Below are positions 9,323-19,192 of a stretch of DNA of 48,871 bases, one piece after another (position 1 is the stretch's first letter; each line of letters opens with the position of its first letter). A program made the position numbers and the translations under genes. The stretch is from Tritrichomonas foetus (lineage: Eukaryota; Parabasalia; Tritrichomonadida; Tritrichomonadidae). Under the pieces are notes generated by a model. It saw only the letters and a program-made list of their open reading frames with translations. It was not told the DNA's origin and ran no database searches. The stretch lies in assembly GCA_001839685.1 (NCBI GenBank), contig MLAK01000640.1, positions 37,183 through 86,053 on the forward strand, in the 5' to 3' direction.

Positions 9323-11593
9323 TTATTTTCCTCGTTCTATTCCCGTGACTTTTTCTCGTAACTTGAGATGTTCAATTAAAGCTGATGTTTCTTGAATTGT
9401 TGATTCATTATTAACTATAATTGTAGTAAAGTCTCTTACTTGTAAAAGATCCAATTTGTGAAGAAGTAATCTATAAATTGAAACAGCATTCGAAATATTA
9501 CACATGAATAAAGCTTCTCTGATTTTCAATGTAAGTTCATTGATATCTGCTTGAATTTCTGGAATGTTTGATGAAAGATTTGGTATACAATATGTCATTC
9601 TACTCACAATGAAAGAGATCACTTCAAGCATTGGAGCATTCATTTCATAATAGCGCGCAACAAAATTCTTTGCTGTACTAATTTTCATGACATTATTAAT
9701 ATTGTCATCTTTTGATGTACAAATGTATGTTAAAGATGAAAATTCAAGCATCTCATAACGCTTCTTTTCTAATTCATCATTTTGAGAAGCCGCATCACGA
9801 ACAAGTAGTGCTTTCCAATTATTTTTCACTATTTGTAAAGGCACCCTAGGGAAAACTAAGCCCATAAAATTACAAAACTGTGATAAAGTGATATGATTTG
9901 AATCAGGACAATCACTTAGCAATAAAGCATTCTTTAAGACAGCCCAGAAATGCGTTCTACAACGATCAAATTCATGAATTAATAGTTCTAAAAATTGCCA
10001 ATAAGGAGTATCTAAGTTATTTGGTCCATCATTTAAGACATTGGGTGTTTCTTTAAATGGAAAACAAGCAGTAAATACTTCTCTAGCCTTTGCTCTAGAT
10101 ATGATAATGTGGGATTGATCAGCTGTTATTCCTTCTTTTTGTACAAGTGTCGAGATTTCAGGTGATGTATAACAAAGAGAAAACTCTAAAATTGTATGAA
10201 AGAATCGAAATTGATAAAAATCAAATTCACATTTCGCAAACATATTAAATAAATGGATTGCAGGATTAACTGCATCTAAAAGTTGTGCCGATTGAACTAA
10301 TGAACTATACATTTGTTGTGTTAAATAACTAGTTTGATAATGATGTGTTAAGAAACAAAGAAGAAGTTCTTCAAATGTATTAAACGGATGTTTTGAATCT
10401 TCAAACTGAACACCAGAAATAAACAATGATAAAATTTTTGGGAAAATCCAGAAAAATTTCTTCATTTCTGCATTTGGATCAATTTTCATCTTTTTTGTGG
10501 GCTGAACTGGTTCATGAACCATGAAACTATAAATTACATGCCTCAAAGCTGAATTTGGTTCAATTTTCTTTCCTATTTCAACTAAATCATCATCATAAAC
10601 TTCATGATTAACAAATAATGAAGATCGATAGCCACGTATATAGGGAGCAGGAGTTGCATTAAATTCTAATTCAAATGGATCTGTTCCGGTATCAATTAAA
10701 CTTACTCCATTTTCTTCTTTTACCAAGAAATTTTCGGTAGATTCATTTAATCCATCTTCTTGTGATAACAAAATTTTATTTTGATTTAATTCATTAGCTT
10801 TTGCTATCTTACATCGTAATTCCGTGAGTTCCTCTTTAAGTCTATCATTGTCAAGTGTCATATCATTTAATTCTTGTTTAAAGTAAGTCTTTCTGTTTTT
10901 AATTCTTTGAATTTCATCTCTTAAACTGGCAATAAATTGTCGTGTTTCTTCATCTTTTTGATCAAATGTTAATATTTCTTTTTTGATGATCTCAATATGC
11001 TGATCTTTCTTTTCGCATTGCTTCCTAAGCTTGGCAACCTGCTTTTGATAGTCTGTAAGTATATGCGGATATTCATCTACCAAAAATAAATAAAATGTTT
11101 TTATTTTGGAAAACACTTCAGCATGCTCCTCACTTATTTTCCGCAATTGAAGAACAGCCTCATTCCATGCAAATCCATACGCATCAATTAATTTCATAAT
11201 AATGTTATACTTTTCTGATGGATCTGATTCTTCATAATGATCTGTCGGAATTGCCTTAAGGAGTGTCTCAAGGCTGTGAAGAACAGAAATTGCTTGATCA
11301 GGAGTAGCATGAGCCTCAACAAAATGTCGTAAGTGAGTGAGATCATGAAGCGATCTAAAATCTGGAGGACGAAATCCAACATAACTGTCTGCAAATCCAT
11401 CAATTGGTTTACTTGTTTTCTTGACTTTTAATTTCGCTGTACGAGAATATTTTTGAAACGTTTTCGCGCTATCATACATTTTGGATGTATTAAGATTCAG
11501 CGCATTTTGTGCAGAAGTTGCTCGGGCATTTGAAACGGCGGTTAATGTAACACTTCCGGATTTAGAAGTTTGTGATTTCAAATGAGGTTTCAT
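9323..11593 (-). CDS. Coiled-coil protein resembling TSNAXIP1
   Basis: A 756-residue protein without signal peptide or membrane segments. The order is a basic low-complexity N-terminus (1-65), a helical region containing a Lys-Tyr/Phe-Tyr-rich stretch (about 120-180), a coiled coil (about 180-270), a spacer, and a long helical C-terminal domain (about 330-750). This order, and the pattern of the 120-180 segment followed by coiled coil, resemble translin-associated factor X-interacting protein 1 (TSNAXIP1), a protein of ciliated cells and sperm. The match is from memory of the family pattern, not from an alignment. A generic coiled-coil cytoskeletal protein is the alternative. The start ATG at 11593 follows a TTAACGTTCA stretch on the minus strand. 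Together with the DZIP1- and CFAP58-like genes it would add to the flagellar content of the window. Confidence 0.45.
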   Translation of the reverse strand: MKPHLKSQTSKSGSVTLTAVSNARATSAQNALNLNTSKMYDSAKTFQKYSRTAKLKVKKTSKPIDGFADSYVGFRPPDFRSLHDLTHLRHFVEAHATPDQAISVLHSLETLLKAIPTDHYEESDPSEKYNIIMKLIDAYGFAWNEAVLQLRKISEEHAEVFSKIKTFYLFLVDEYPHILTDYQKQVAKLRKQCEKKDQHIEIIKKEILTFDQKDEETRQFIASLRDEIQRIKNRKTYFKQELNDMTLDNDRLKEELTELRCKIAKANELNQNKILLSQEDGLNESTENFLVKEENGVSLIDTGTDPFELEFNATPAPYIRGYRSSLFVNHEVYDDDLVEIGKKIEPNSALRHVIYSFMVHEPVQPTKKMKIDPNAEMKKFFWIFPKILSLFISGVQFEDSKHPFNTFEELLLCFLTHHYQTSYLTQQMYSSLVQSAQLLDAVNPAIHLFNMFAKCEFDFYQFRFFHTILEFSLCYTSPEISTLVQKEGITADQSHIIISRAKAREVFTACFPFKETPNVLNDGPNNLDTPYWQFLELLIHEFDRCRTHFWAVLKNALLLSDCPDSNHITLSQFCNFMGLVFPRVPLQIVKNNWKALLVRDAASQNDELEKKRYEMLEFSSLTYICTSKDDNINNVMKISTAKNFVARYYEMNAPMLEVISFIVSRMTYCIPNLSSNIPEIQADINELTLKIREALFMCNISNAVSIYRLLLHKLDLLQVRDFTTIIVNNESTIQETSALIEHLKLREKVTGIERGK

Positions 11594-11844
11594 CTTTCCA
11601 GAAATTATCGCACCAAAAAAAACGTTATTGGTTGAACGTTAATTTTTTGAATTTATTTTTGGCTATTGGTTTTATTGAGAAGATATTTGGTTGTTATTTT
11701 TTCCCATTTATCACTTTTTTTTCTAAATGATGTTTTTGGTTAATAAAAGAAGACGAGAATTTTACTTAATATTCTTTTATACAAAACAAAATCTAACAAA
11801 ATGATCCGCAAAAAAAATACAAAAATTATATCAAAAATAAATTT

Positions 11845-12678
11845 CTAATATATGTCGTGGTAGCGTTGAATACCTTCAAGACGGGTGTCTTTAGTTGCAT
11901 CTGTCTCTTCTATGATGTAATTAGAAGGACAATATCCAATTCCCGAGCGCGTCTTAACAACAAACCATTCATCATATTTTGTTTCACCTGAAAGCGTTTT
12001 GTAGGTTGGCTTATAATACAAAATAGCTTCACCTTCTTTAGCAACAAATTTTTCATCATAGTTTGCTCTCATACGGCCGCTTCGATCAGGAACGATTTGA
12101 TTTAACATTTCAATATTATTGAAAAACTCATTTAACCGGCGATTTATCGTCTGAAAAATGGCGGTTTGTAATGATGCCCTCAAAACAGGATCTAACTTAT
12201 TATTCGTACTGCGGCTGTCATCGATGCAAATTTTGATGATAATTGGTGCAAAAAGCATAGTTATATAGTCCAAAGAAAGGCCGTTGATACTCGTGACATT
12301 ATTGGCCAAAATGTTATCGAAATGGTAAAATAAAGCGCGAAGGTTATGTCGTGTTTTAAACGAATGGAAATGTAAATACGAATCGCGGACTTTGTTTACA
12401 AGTCTATTTTCTTTTCTAGGCTGCATGAGTAAATCGTGAATTGTATGAAGGTCAAAACGCACAGTAAGGACATATTGGCCATCTGGGTCGTTTTGTATTT
12501 CATTGAAATAGTTGAAAACGTATGTCGCAAGTTTCAATGGATCATTGATGTTTTGAATTTGTTCATCAGGATCGAGGGGAATAAATTGGCGGTAGAGATT
12601 TGGAGTGCTACAAAAAAATTTCAGTTGTTGGTAACAATATGCTAAATTATCATCGATCAATCCTTTTTTTTTCGACAT
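11845..12678 (-). CDS. RhoGAP-like protein with C-terminal SH3-like domain
   Basis: A 277-residue protein. Residues about 20-190 look like the later part of a RhoGAP fold. KLATYVFNYFNEI (49-61) sits where GAPs have the helix before LREL, RHNLRALFYHF (110-120) matches the L..L..H helix, and LFAPII (142-147) matches the VFGP/VFAP motif. The block with the catalytic Arg finger is not visible, so GAP activity on Rho/Rac GTPases is doubtful. Residues about 205-258 resemble SH3, beginning ANYDEKF and ending GYCPSNYIIEE (compare ALYDY and PSNYV). The open frame extends to 12705 only by a GTG; 12678 is the first in-frame ATG. Upstream on the same strand is a nine-codon uORF (ATGGTG... to TGA, about 12734-12708). 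The stop is TAG. Confidence 0.5.
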   Translation of the reverse strand: MSKKKGLIDDNLAYCYQQLKFFCSTPNLYRQFIPLDPDEQIQNINDPLKLATYVFNYFNEIQNDPDGQYVLTVRFDLHTIHDLLMQPRKENRLVNKVRDSYLHFHSFKTRHNLRALFYHFDNILANNVTSINGLSLDYITMLFAPIIIKICIDDSRSTNNKLDPVLRASLQTAIFQTINRRLNEFFNNIEMLNQIVPDRSGRMRANYDEKFVAKEGEAILYYKPTYKTLSGETKYDEWFVVKTRSGIGYCPSNYIIEETDATKDTRLEGIQRYHDIY

Positions 12679-13021
12679 ATATTTGAGAGCAACTGCCTTT
12701 TTCACATTAGAAATATGAATTTCACCATATAACTGCTAGTTTAACCGTTGACCAATTATTATTCCACAGAATCATTAGAAATATCGCCCGTCATCGTTTT
12801 AGGTAAGGTATTCAAAAATTGAGATACCCTTCAAAGCTTCACTCAAAAATCATTCACAGGTTAGCAAGAAGGTGAAAAAAGTTATACTGTTCTTTTCAAT
12901 TAATACTCCATCAACTGATGAATTTTTTCAATGATGAATATTTTTTCTGAAAATATGGCCAAATATATGCTCAACACATTCCAGAAAAAGTTCCCCCTCT
13001 TATCCACAATTTCCAAAAACA
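12679..13021. other. Divergent promoter region
   Basis: The 343 bases between the minus-strand RhoGAP-like gene and plus-strand glycerol kinase must hold both promoters. Apart from the M3-like motif and the small uORF on the minus strand I see only a pyrimidine-rich stretch (CCCCCTCTTATCCACAATTT) just before the glycerol kinase start. Confidence 0.5.
12744..12750 (-). promoter_or_regulatory. M3-like motif CAACGGT
   Basis: On the minus strand this reads CAACGGT, an exact match to the trichomonad M3 core-promoter consensus YAACGGY. It is 65 bases upstream of the RhoGAP-like start in the divergent region shared with glycerol kinase. Function is inferred from the motif only. Confidence 0.4.
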
Positions 13022-14611
13022 ATGATTTCTTCAACACCAGGCACTACAATCATCGGAGCAATTGATCAAGGCACGTCATCAACCCGATTTACAGTTTACT
13101 CATCAACAGGCGAAATGTTGGTTTCCCACCAAGTTCCAGTCAAAAGATCTACTCCTCATCCAGGATGGATCGAACAGGATCCATTAGAAATTATTGGAAG
13201 TGTCGGAACGTGCATGGATAAGGTTACCAAGAAGCTTCAAACTATCGGTAGATCAGCAAGCGACGTTATCGCAATCGGAATTACGAATCAGCGTGAAACT
13301 TTGGTTGTTTGGGAAAAAGGATCTGGACTCCCACTTTATAACGCAATTGTTTGGTGTGATAACAGAAATGCAGATGTTGTTAATGATCTGATTTCCAAAT
13401 ATGGCGCCAACTATTTCCAGAAGAAAACCGGACTCACATTATCACCTTACTTCACAGCCACAAAACTCCTCTGGTTACGTCAGAATGTTCCGGCCGTTCA
13501 GGCTGCACTCGATAACAATACATGTCAAATAGGAACAATCGACACATGGATCACATGGTGCCTCACACGTGGCAACACTTTTGTCACTGACGTGACGAAT
13601 GCATCGCGAACGTTTTTAATGGACATCAACCGTCTGGAATGGGACAATGAATTATTGCAAATTTTTGGAATTCCCAAAAAGTGCCTCCCAAAAATTCACT
13701 CGTCTGCTGAAATATATGGTCGTGTCACAGAAGAATATGGCCCTTATGAAGGTGTTGCAATAAGTGGAATGCTCGGTGATCAACAAGCCTCACTTGTTGG
13801 CACACATTGCATCCAACAAGGAACAGCTAAAATTACATATGGAACAGGTTGTTTCCTTCTCTACAATACAGGAGAGAAACCAATATTTTCTGATAAAGGA
13901 TTAATCACAACAGTTGGATATAAATTTGGGAAAAAGGCACCAACGTTTTATGCACTAGAAGGATCGGTTGCTACGTGTGGCGCAGCTGTTCAATGGCTTG
14001 GTGATATTTTCGGGAAAGGTGAGTCTGTCCATGAATTGGCTGCTTCTGTCAAAAACAGTGGTGGTGTTTATTTTGTTCCAGCTTTCAGTGGTTTATTATG
14101 TCCCCATTGGAAGCCTGACGCACGTGGATGCTTCTTGGGTCTTACCGGTTACTCCTCACGCGGACACATAGCGCGCGCAGTTCTCGAAGGTATAGCTTTC
14201 CAAGCAATGGATGTTTTAAACGTGACTGACTCACCACTGACTGAAGTTAGAGTTGATGGCGGTCTTTCACGTTCTGATTTATTGATTCAATTTCAAGCTG
14301 ACCTCCTTGAAATCGACGTGAAAAGGGCAGCAAACGTTGAAGCAACATCAAGAGGTGCAGCAATTGCAGCTGCCCATGGAATCGGCCTCCATGGGGCCGG
14401 AATCGTTCATAATGAAGAAGGCTGTACAGTTTTTAAGCCGAAAATGCAACAAAAAGAAAGAGCAAGAAGGACAAAAATGTGGAGAAAGGCAATTCAAAGG
14501 TCAATGGACTGGTTTGAACCTGAAGAAGAAGACTATGATGCAGAAGGAACTGAAAGGGATGAAAATATCGATAATTTAGAGAATTCTGAAAATGAAACAA
14601 AAGAAACATAA
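13022..14611 (+). CDS. Glycerol kinase (FGGY family)
   Basis: A 529-residue FGGY-family kinase that would phosphorylate glycerol to glycerol 3-phosphate using ATP. The N-terminal phosphate loop is IDQGTSSTR (14-22), followed by HPGWIEQDP (45-53), WCDNRN (the substrate-contacting region) and DTWITWCLT. The ATPase-fold C-terminal half has GMLGDQQASLVG, ITYGTGCF, EGSVATCGAAVQWL and VDGGLSRSD. All these match bacterial and eukaryotic glycerol kinases rather than other FGGY sugar kinases. The core ends near residue 500; the last 25-30 residues are a strongly acidic tail (EPEEEDYDAEGTERDEN) unusual for the family. The ATG at 13022 is immediately upstream of the conserved fold. Just past the TAA stop is a 16-bp tandem repeat. 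Confidence 0.95.
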   Translation: MISSTPGTTIIGAIDQGTSSTRFTVYSSTGEMLVSHQVPVKRSTPHPGWIEQDPLEIIGSVGTCMDKVTKKLQTIGRSASDVIAIGITNQRETLVVWEKGSGLPLYNAIVWCDNRNADVVNDLISKYGANYFQKKTGLTLSPYFTATKLLWLRQNVPAVQAALDNNTCQIGTIDTWITWCLTRGNTFVTDVTNASRTFLMDINRLEWDNELLQIFGIPKKCLPKIHSSAEIYGRVTEEYGPYEGVAISGMLGDQQASLVGTHCIQQGTAKITYGTGCFLLYNTGEKPIFSDKGLITTVGYKFGKKAPTFYALEGSVATCGAAVQWLGDIFGKGESVHELAASVKNSGGVYFVPAFSGLLCPHWKPDARGCFLGLTGYSSRGHIARAVLEGIAFQAMDVLNVTDSPLTEVRVDGGLSRSDLLIQFQADLLEIDVKRAANVEATSRGAAIAAAHGIGLHGAGIVHNEEGCTVFKPKMQQKERARRTKMWRKAIQRSMDWFEPEEEDYDAEGTERDENIDNLENSENETKET

Positions 14612-14667
14612 TGTACAAATATGTTCTTTTGAAGAAGGCGAAACGAATGATTAAATAGAATGAAAAA

Positions 14668-14731
14668 AAAATGTGAAAAAGGCAAAATGTGAGAAAGACA
14701 AAATGTGAAAAAGGAAAAATGTGAAAAAGGC
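14668..14731. repeat. 16-bp tandem repeat, four copies
   Basis: Four consecutive units of AAAATGTGAAAAAGGC with one or two changes each, starting 57 bases after the glycerol kinase stop. A partial fifth unit (AAAGTGAAG) follows. It lies in the likely 3' flank of that gene. Confidence 0.85.
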
Positions 14732-15844
14732 AAAGTGAAGAAAATGCTTTTGTTCTTAGAGTGTGTTTTGAATAAAAGATCAGAATTAGTTTGAATTACT
14801 TTTTTTTATTAGTATTGGTATTAATAATTTGGGAATACAGTGAGAGTTGTTTTTAGAAATTACGATTTTGGAATTTCCAAAGAAATAGGCAGAAAAATCC
14901 ATTTGAAATTTAGAAATAACGTTTTTTGTTCAATATTGAGGAATAGAATCGGAGATCAAATAACCAAATTGGTTGATTCTAGATATCTTTGATCTGAAAG
15001 TTTTTTTCGTCAATCGGAAAATTTTCAAAATTTCATTGATAGGTCGGTTTCGAAAAATGAATTATCAAGTTGAGATTCAGCGTCTGTTGACATTTTGTCA
15101 TGGTTGGGTATGCGTTACGATGAGAATTTGTTGCTGAAAATGTGAAGGGCTTTTAGGGACAATTAAAAAAATACAAATCAATTTAAAAACACCTGTAAAT
15201 TTTTTCTCACAATCATTTTCAATAATTCATTACACTGTGAATCTCAATTTAAGATGAGTGAATTTCACATAAGAGTATTGAATATTGTTCATTCAATTTT
15301 GTGATAGTATTTGTCATTTTCAATCAAAAATATGTGATTGACAAAAATTCTCTGAAATATCTTGATCTTTTTCTCAAATATTCATTATTGACTTTATTTT
15401 TGGGACAAATTGACCTATCACCAAGGCACTAATTGAGAGGCAAAAGAATCAACTTAATTCTCAATTTTTTATTACATAATCAATTCCCATAGGTTTTGCA
15501 TAATTTATTGGGGACTAGAAAGAAAATGAGATCTTAAAGTCCGAAAAATTGGAATGCAAAAAAATATATCGGATTTAAGTGAATTGTTTTTTTTCCCTCA
15601 TTTTTTTCAATTGTTTAAAATCTTTCTCTAAGAAAACTAAAATAACCGTATCTTTATACTTAAATGAAATATTATGTATATATAACATTAATTATATAAC
15701 AATATAGAGTGTATATATAAATCATATTTTTCATAATAAAATACCTCTAATTTATTGAGAAAAAGTGAATTTAATATTCTATTCATAATTGTCTTGAAAG
15801 ATGTTAAGTATTGAAAATGATATTGCATTTTTGGATTGTTCACT

Positions 15845-15852
15845 TCACTTTC
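15845..15852 (+). promoter_or_regulatory. Inr-like element before alpha-actinin
   Basis: TCACTTTC, within TCACTTCACTTTC, agrees with the trichomonad initiator TCAYWYTW in all but the last base. The A lies 11 bases before the ATG at 15858, a normal short 5' UTR for the group. It supports the downstream start. Confidence 0.5.
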
Positions 15853-15857
15853 GTCTA

Positions 15858-18017
15858 ATGACATTACTCAACCGTGATTGGGAAAAGACACAAATCAAAG
15901 TTTTCTCACGTTGGTGCGCCAAAAACCTCATGGAGCGCCAAATCGAATTCACAGACCTTACCACTGAGTTCAAGAATGGCGTCAAATTAATCCAACTTCT
16001 CGAAATCATCGGCAAGACCACAATCTGCAACGGCAGGTGGCACAAGCAACCAAAGAACAGGTACCAAGAAATTGAAAACACAAACATGGCTCTTCAATTC
16101 GTTACAGAAGAAAAGAAGATCAAGCTCATTGGTATTCACCCAGACGATATCGTCGATGGAAACCTTAAGCTCACACTCGGTCTCATCTGGTCCTGCATCA
16201 ACAAGTTCCAAATCGAAGATATCTCAGTTGAAGAACAAACCGCCCGTAACGCCCTTCTTCAATGGTGCAAGAAGAACACACAAGGCTACGACGGCGTCAA
16301 CATCACAAACTTCACATCTTCATGGAACACAGGTTTAGCCTTCTGCGCTCTCATCAACAGATTCCGCCCAGAAGTTCTTGACTACAACTCACTTGACAAG
16401 GGTAATTCCTTGGAGAACTGCACAAAGGCCTTCGATGCCTGCAGACAACTCGGCCTCTTCGTTTACCTCGATCCAGAAGATATCGCCGACATCCAACCAG
16501 ATGAAAAGTCTGTCGTTACACAAGTTTCTGAATTCTTCCACTTCTTCGCTGGTGAATCCAAGGTTGAAGCCATGGCTGACATGCTCCGCCGTACAATCAG
16601 CATCCAACGCGAAATTGACGAACTCAAGAGCAACTATGCTGAACAAGCTCGTGCTGCTCTTTCCGCCATGGGTGACGCCAACAATGAAATCACAGATTCC
16701 AACTACGAAAGAACAGTTCCAGGAATCAAGAGCAAACTCATCGATGTCATCAAATACGCCCGTGTTGCACGTCCAAACATTGTCGAGCTCCGTGGAACAG
16801 CCCTCAAGACATGGGGACAACTTGTCACACGCTGCAAGGCCACATCTCGTCCACTTCCAGTCCCACCACAAGGACTCGAACCAGAAACACTCACATCTTC
16901 CTTGAACGCTCTCGATGACAATGCTGCCACACGCCGTAACAGCCTTTCCGACGAACTTAAGGAAGCCCAAAACCGCCTCATCGAAGAATTCGATACAAAC
17001 TGCCACAACATCTCACTTCACTGTGACAACGTTAACAACCAATGCCTTGCTCTTTCTGGCCCACTTGAAGGCCAAAAGGATCAACTTGATCAACTCCAAG
17101 CCACAGTCACACAAATCCGTGGATTTGTTGATCAACTTCAAGCACCATATGACTACCTTGTTTCACTCAAGCTTAACTACAAGGCTAAGAACTCAATCAC
17201 ATCAATCTCATCCCAAGTTGACAAGGTCGAAGCACTCATCAAGCACTTGGCATTCAACCTTTCCGCCCAAATCGAAGAAGAACAACAAATGGCCCGTGTT
17301 GCTGCCTACAACCAAATGGCCGATGCCAAGGTTCAAGAAACCAAGGATCTCGATCAAAAAATCGAAAGCGTCAACGGTGACAACGAAGCCAAACGTGTTG
17401 CCCTCCTCGACCTCGACAACGAAGTTTCCCGCCGCCAAGCCGACGTCAGCAGCCTTGTCGCTCCATACGAAGAACTCGAACGTGAAGAACTTCAACTCCA
17501 CGCTCCATACACACCAGACTCAATCAACACCCTCTTCTTCGCTCTCTCATCCCAAATCCATTCCCTCATCTCCGGAATTGATGCTTCCATCGCCGCCTCA
17601 AAGGGATTCGAAATCAGCGAAGAACAACTCTCAGAATACAGAGAAACATTCCGTATGTTCGACAAAGACAAGAACAACACACTCGTTAACTACGAACTTA
17701 ACGCTTGCCTTACAGCCCTCGGTGAAACATCATCTGAAGCAGAATGCACACAGATCATCGCCAAATATACCAATGGTGGAAAGGTTATGGACTTCGATAC
17801 ATACGTTAAGTTCATGCTTGACAGGTTCTCCAAGGCAGAAAACAAGGATACAACAACAGAGGCTTTCCGTGCCATCGCTCAAAACTCACCAGTTGTCTCT
17901 GAGGAACAGCTCAGAAAATTCTTTAGCCCAGAAGATGTTGAATACCTCAAGACACAACTCACCCCAGTTGATGGAGGTTATGACTTCGCTTCATGGGTTG
18001 ATACACTTTACGCTTAA
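15858..18017 (+). CDS. Alpha-actinin, short-rod type
   Basis: A 719-residue actin cross-linking protein. Two calponin-homology domains form the actin-binding region (about 3-235), starting DWEKTQIKVFSRWCAKNL and with the typical LKLTLGLIWSCINKFQI at the end of CH1. A shortened helical rod follows (about 240-580), with little recognisable spectrin repeat structure. An EF-hand region ends the protein; the loop DKDKNNTLVNYE at about 602-613 is a good Ca2+-binding candidate, while the next loop (NGGKVMDFDTY) is degenerate. Trichomonads use alpha-actinin in amoeboid adhesion, and their forms have divergent rods. The open frame extends to 15801, but the 19 extra residues are not family-like and the Inr-like site favours 15858. 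Codons favour C-ending forms, unlike most neighbours, suggesting high expression. The stop is TAAA. Confidence 0.93.
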   Translation: MTLLNRDWEKTQIKVFSRWCAKNLMERQIEFTDLTTEFKNGVKLIQLLEIIGKTTICNGRWHKQPKNRYQEIENTNMALQFVTEEKKIKLIGIHPDDIVDGNLKLTLGLIWSCINKFQIEDISVEEQTARNALLQWCKKNTQGYDGVNITNFTSSWNTGLAFCALINRFRPEVLDYNSLDKGNSLENCTKAFDACRQLGLFVYLDPEDIADIQPDEKSVVTQVSEFFHFFAGESKVEAMADMLRRTISIQREIDELKSNYAEQARAALSAMGDANNEITDSNYERTVPGIKSKLIDVIKYARVARPNIVELRGTALKTWGQLVTRCKATSRPLPVPPQGLEPETLTSSLNALDDNAATRRNSLSDELKEAQNRLIEEFDTNCHNISLHCDNVNNQCLALSGPLEGQKDQLDQLQATVTQIRGFVDQLQAPYDYLVSLKLNYKAKNSITSISSQVDKVEALIKHLAFNLSAQIEEEQQMARVAAYNQMADAKVQETKDLDQKIESVNGDNEAKRVALLDLDNEVSRRQADVSSLVAPYEELEREELQLHAPYTPDSINTLFFALSSQIHSLISGIDASIAASKGFEISEEQLSEYRETFRMFDKDKNNTLVNYELNACLTALGETSSEAECTQIIAKYTNGGKVMDFDTYVKFMLDRFSKAENKDTTTEAFRAIAQNSPVVSEEQLRKFFSPEDVEYLKTQLTPVDGGYDFASWVDTLYA

Positions 18018-19192
18018 ATTCCTTAATAAATGAGTAATTACGCCTTAAATATCATTTCCAACTGATTCTGTTTTCAACATATATTGGTTTATTTTTATTT
18101 TCCTTCTTTCTGTGACTTCATTAAAATCAATGTATTCTGAAAATTAACATGTCTATCAAACTTGAAAAGATTACTCAAAGTATGGTCAATTCTAAAGGTG
18201 AATTAGAATTTCAGCTAGCTTATGGTCGTAATGGAGAGTTATAATGTTTCTCTCTTAATTATGCCCTTTTTTTATCATATGTAACATGAAATTTAGACAC
18301 AATTAAAATGCATGATTATCAACACTGTTTTCCAATAATTGTTGTGATGGGGAAATAAATCAATGTAGGATAGCAAGTATACAGAGAAATTCATAAGTGC
18401 AAAATCAAAAGGAAAGTAGATAAACGGATATGAAAATTTTGTGAAAATCCATGTCCAATCATGAAAATTATTTCGTGATTATTGATCTCTTTCTTGTCGT
18501 CTTATTCATTGTAAATTCGGAGAAAGAATTCTGGGAGTTATAATTTTTTCGATTCATTTTTGTGAACGTTGATGTTTACTGCCATTTTACTATCAAGACA
18601 CAGCTTTGCATTGGCTGGACAAGAACTATTCAGACTTTAGGGCGTGGCATTCCATGACAAATCCGAATCGTTGAAAAAACCATTTACAGCTCGGAGGCCA
18701 ATATGAAAAATATTTACGACACTTCAATGACAAATGAATACTCATATTACTAATTTCTTTTATCTAATCAACCTGAGAATGTGTAAATCATTCAAATAAT
18801 AATGAATATGAAAATTTCAATGTTATTGAAATTGAATCACAATTGATGTTCAGACATTTCACAAAATGTAATTTAATTCAATTATTATATTTTTTTGTCA
18901 ATATAGAAATTCAAAATGTATCTTTTCAATTTCATATTTCAGTTCGAAATTATTTGAATGTATATTGTCCTATTCTACCTTTTCAATAGTATTCCCCCGT
19001 AAATTGTGAAGTTTCATGAAGAAATTCTAAAGTTGCTCATTACAACCATCACAAATGAATTCATCATTAATTCGCCTCTCTCAATTTAATTTCTTGACAA
19101 TTTTTAAATTGATTTTAATTTTCATGAATCTAATTCAACTTTTCTGAAACTAGTGTTTGAGTGACAATAAATTTGAATTGGTTAGTCATTTC
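18018..19192. other. Intergenic region with a less AT-rich island
   Basis: About 1.17 kb between two plus-strand genes. Most is plain AT-rich spacer. From about 18590 to 18720 the composition is more balanced, and ATTGGC (18610-18615) is mirrored by GCCAAT (18697-18702), so the segment could fold. No tRNA, snRNA, SRP or RNase P signature was recognised. The 11-mer TCAGACTTTAG (18630-18640) recurs at 43928-43938. Confidence 0.45.

Larger units (their letters stand above)
14612..15857. other. Intergenic region between glycerol kinase and alpha-actinin
   Basis: About 1.25 kb, AT-rich. It holds the 16-bp repeat at its left end and an Inr-like site at its right end. A slightly less AT-rich patch (about 15075-15150, GACATTTTGTCATGGTTGGG) shows no recognised RNA. 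An ATG at 15801 is in frame with alpha-actinin but is judged too far upstream to be the start. Confidence 0.5.

Noticed and set aside
15801..15857. Upstream in-frame start for alpha-actinin
   Set aside because: The 19 extra residues are not family-like and contain the Inr-like site; the ATG at 15858 fits both the protein and the short 5' UTRs of trichomonads.
16389..18033. Long open frames antisense to or overlapping alpha-actinin, up to 372 codons
   Set aside because: They are shadows created by the C-rich third positions of a well-supported gene and resemble no protein family.
18590..18720. Island considered as tRNA, SRP RNA, RNase P or U snRNA
   Set aside because: No T-arm, SRP helix 8, RNase P P4 or snRNA signature could be found; kept only as an unassigned candidate.
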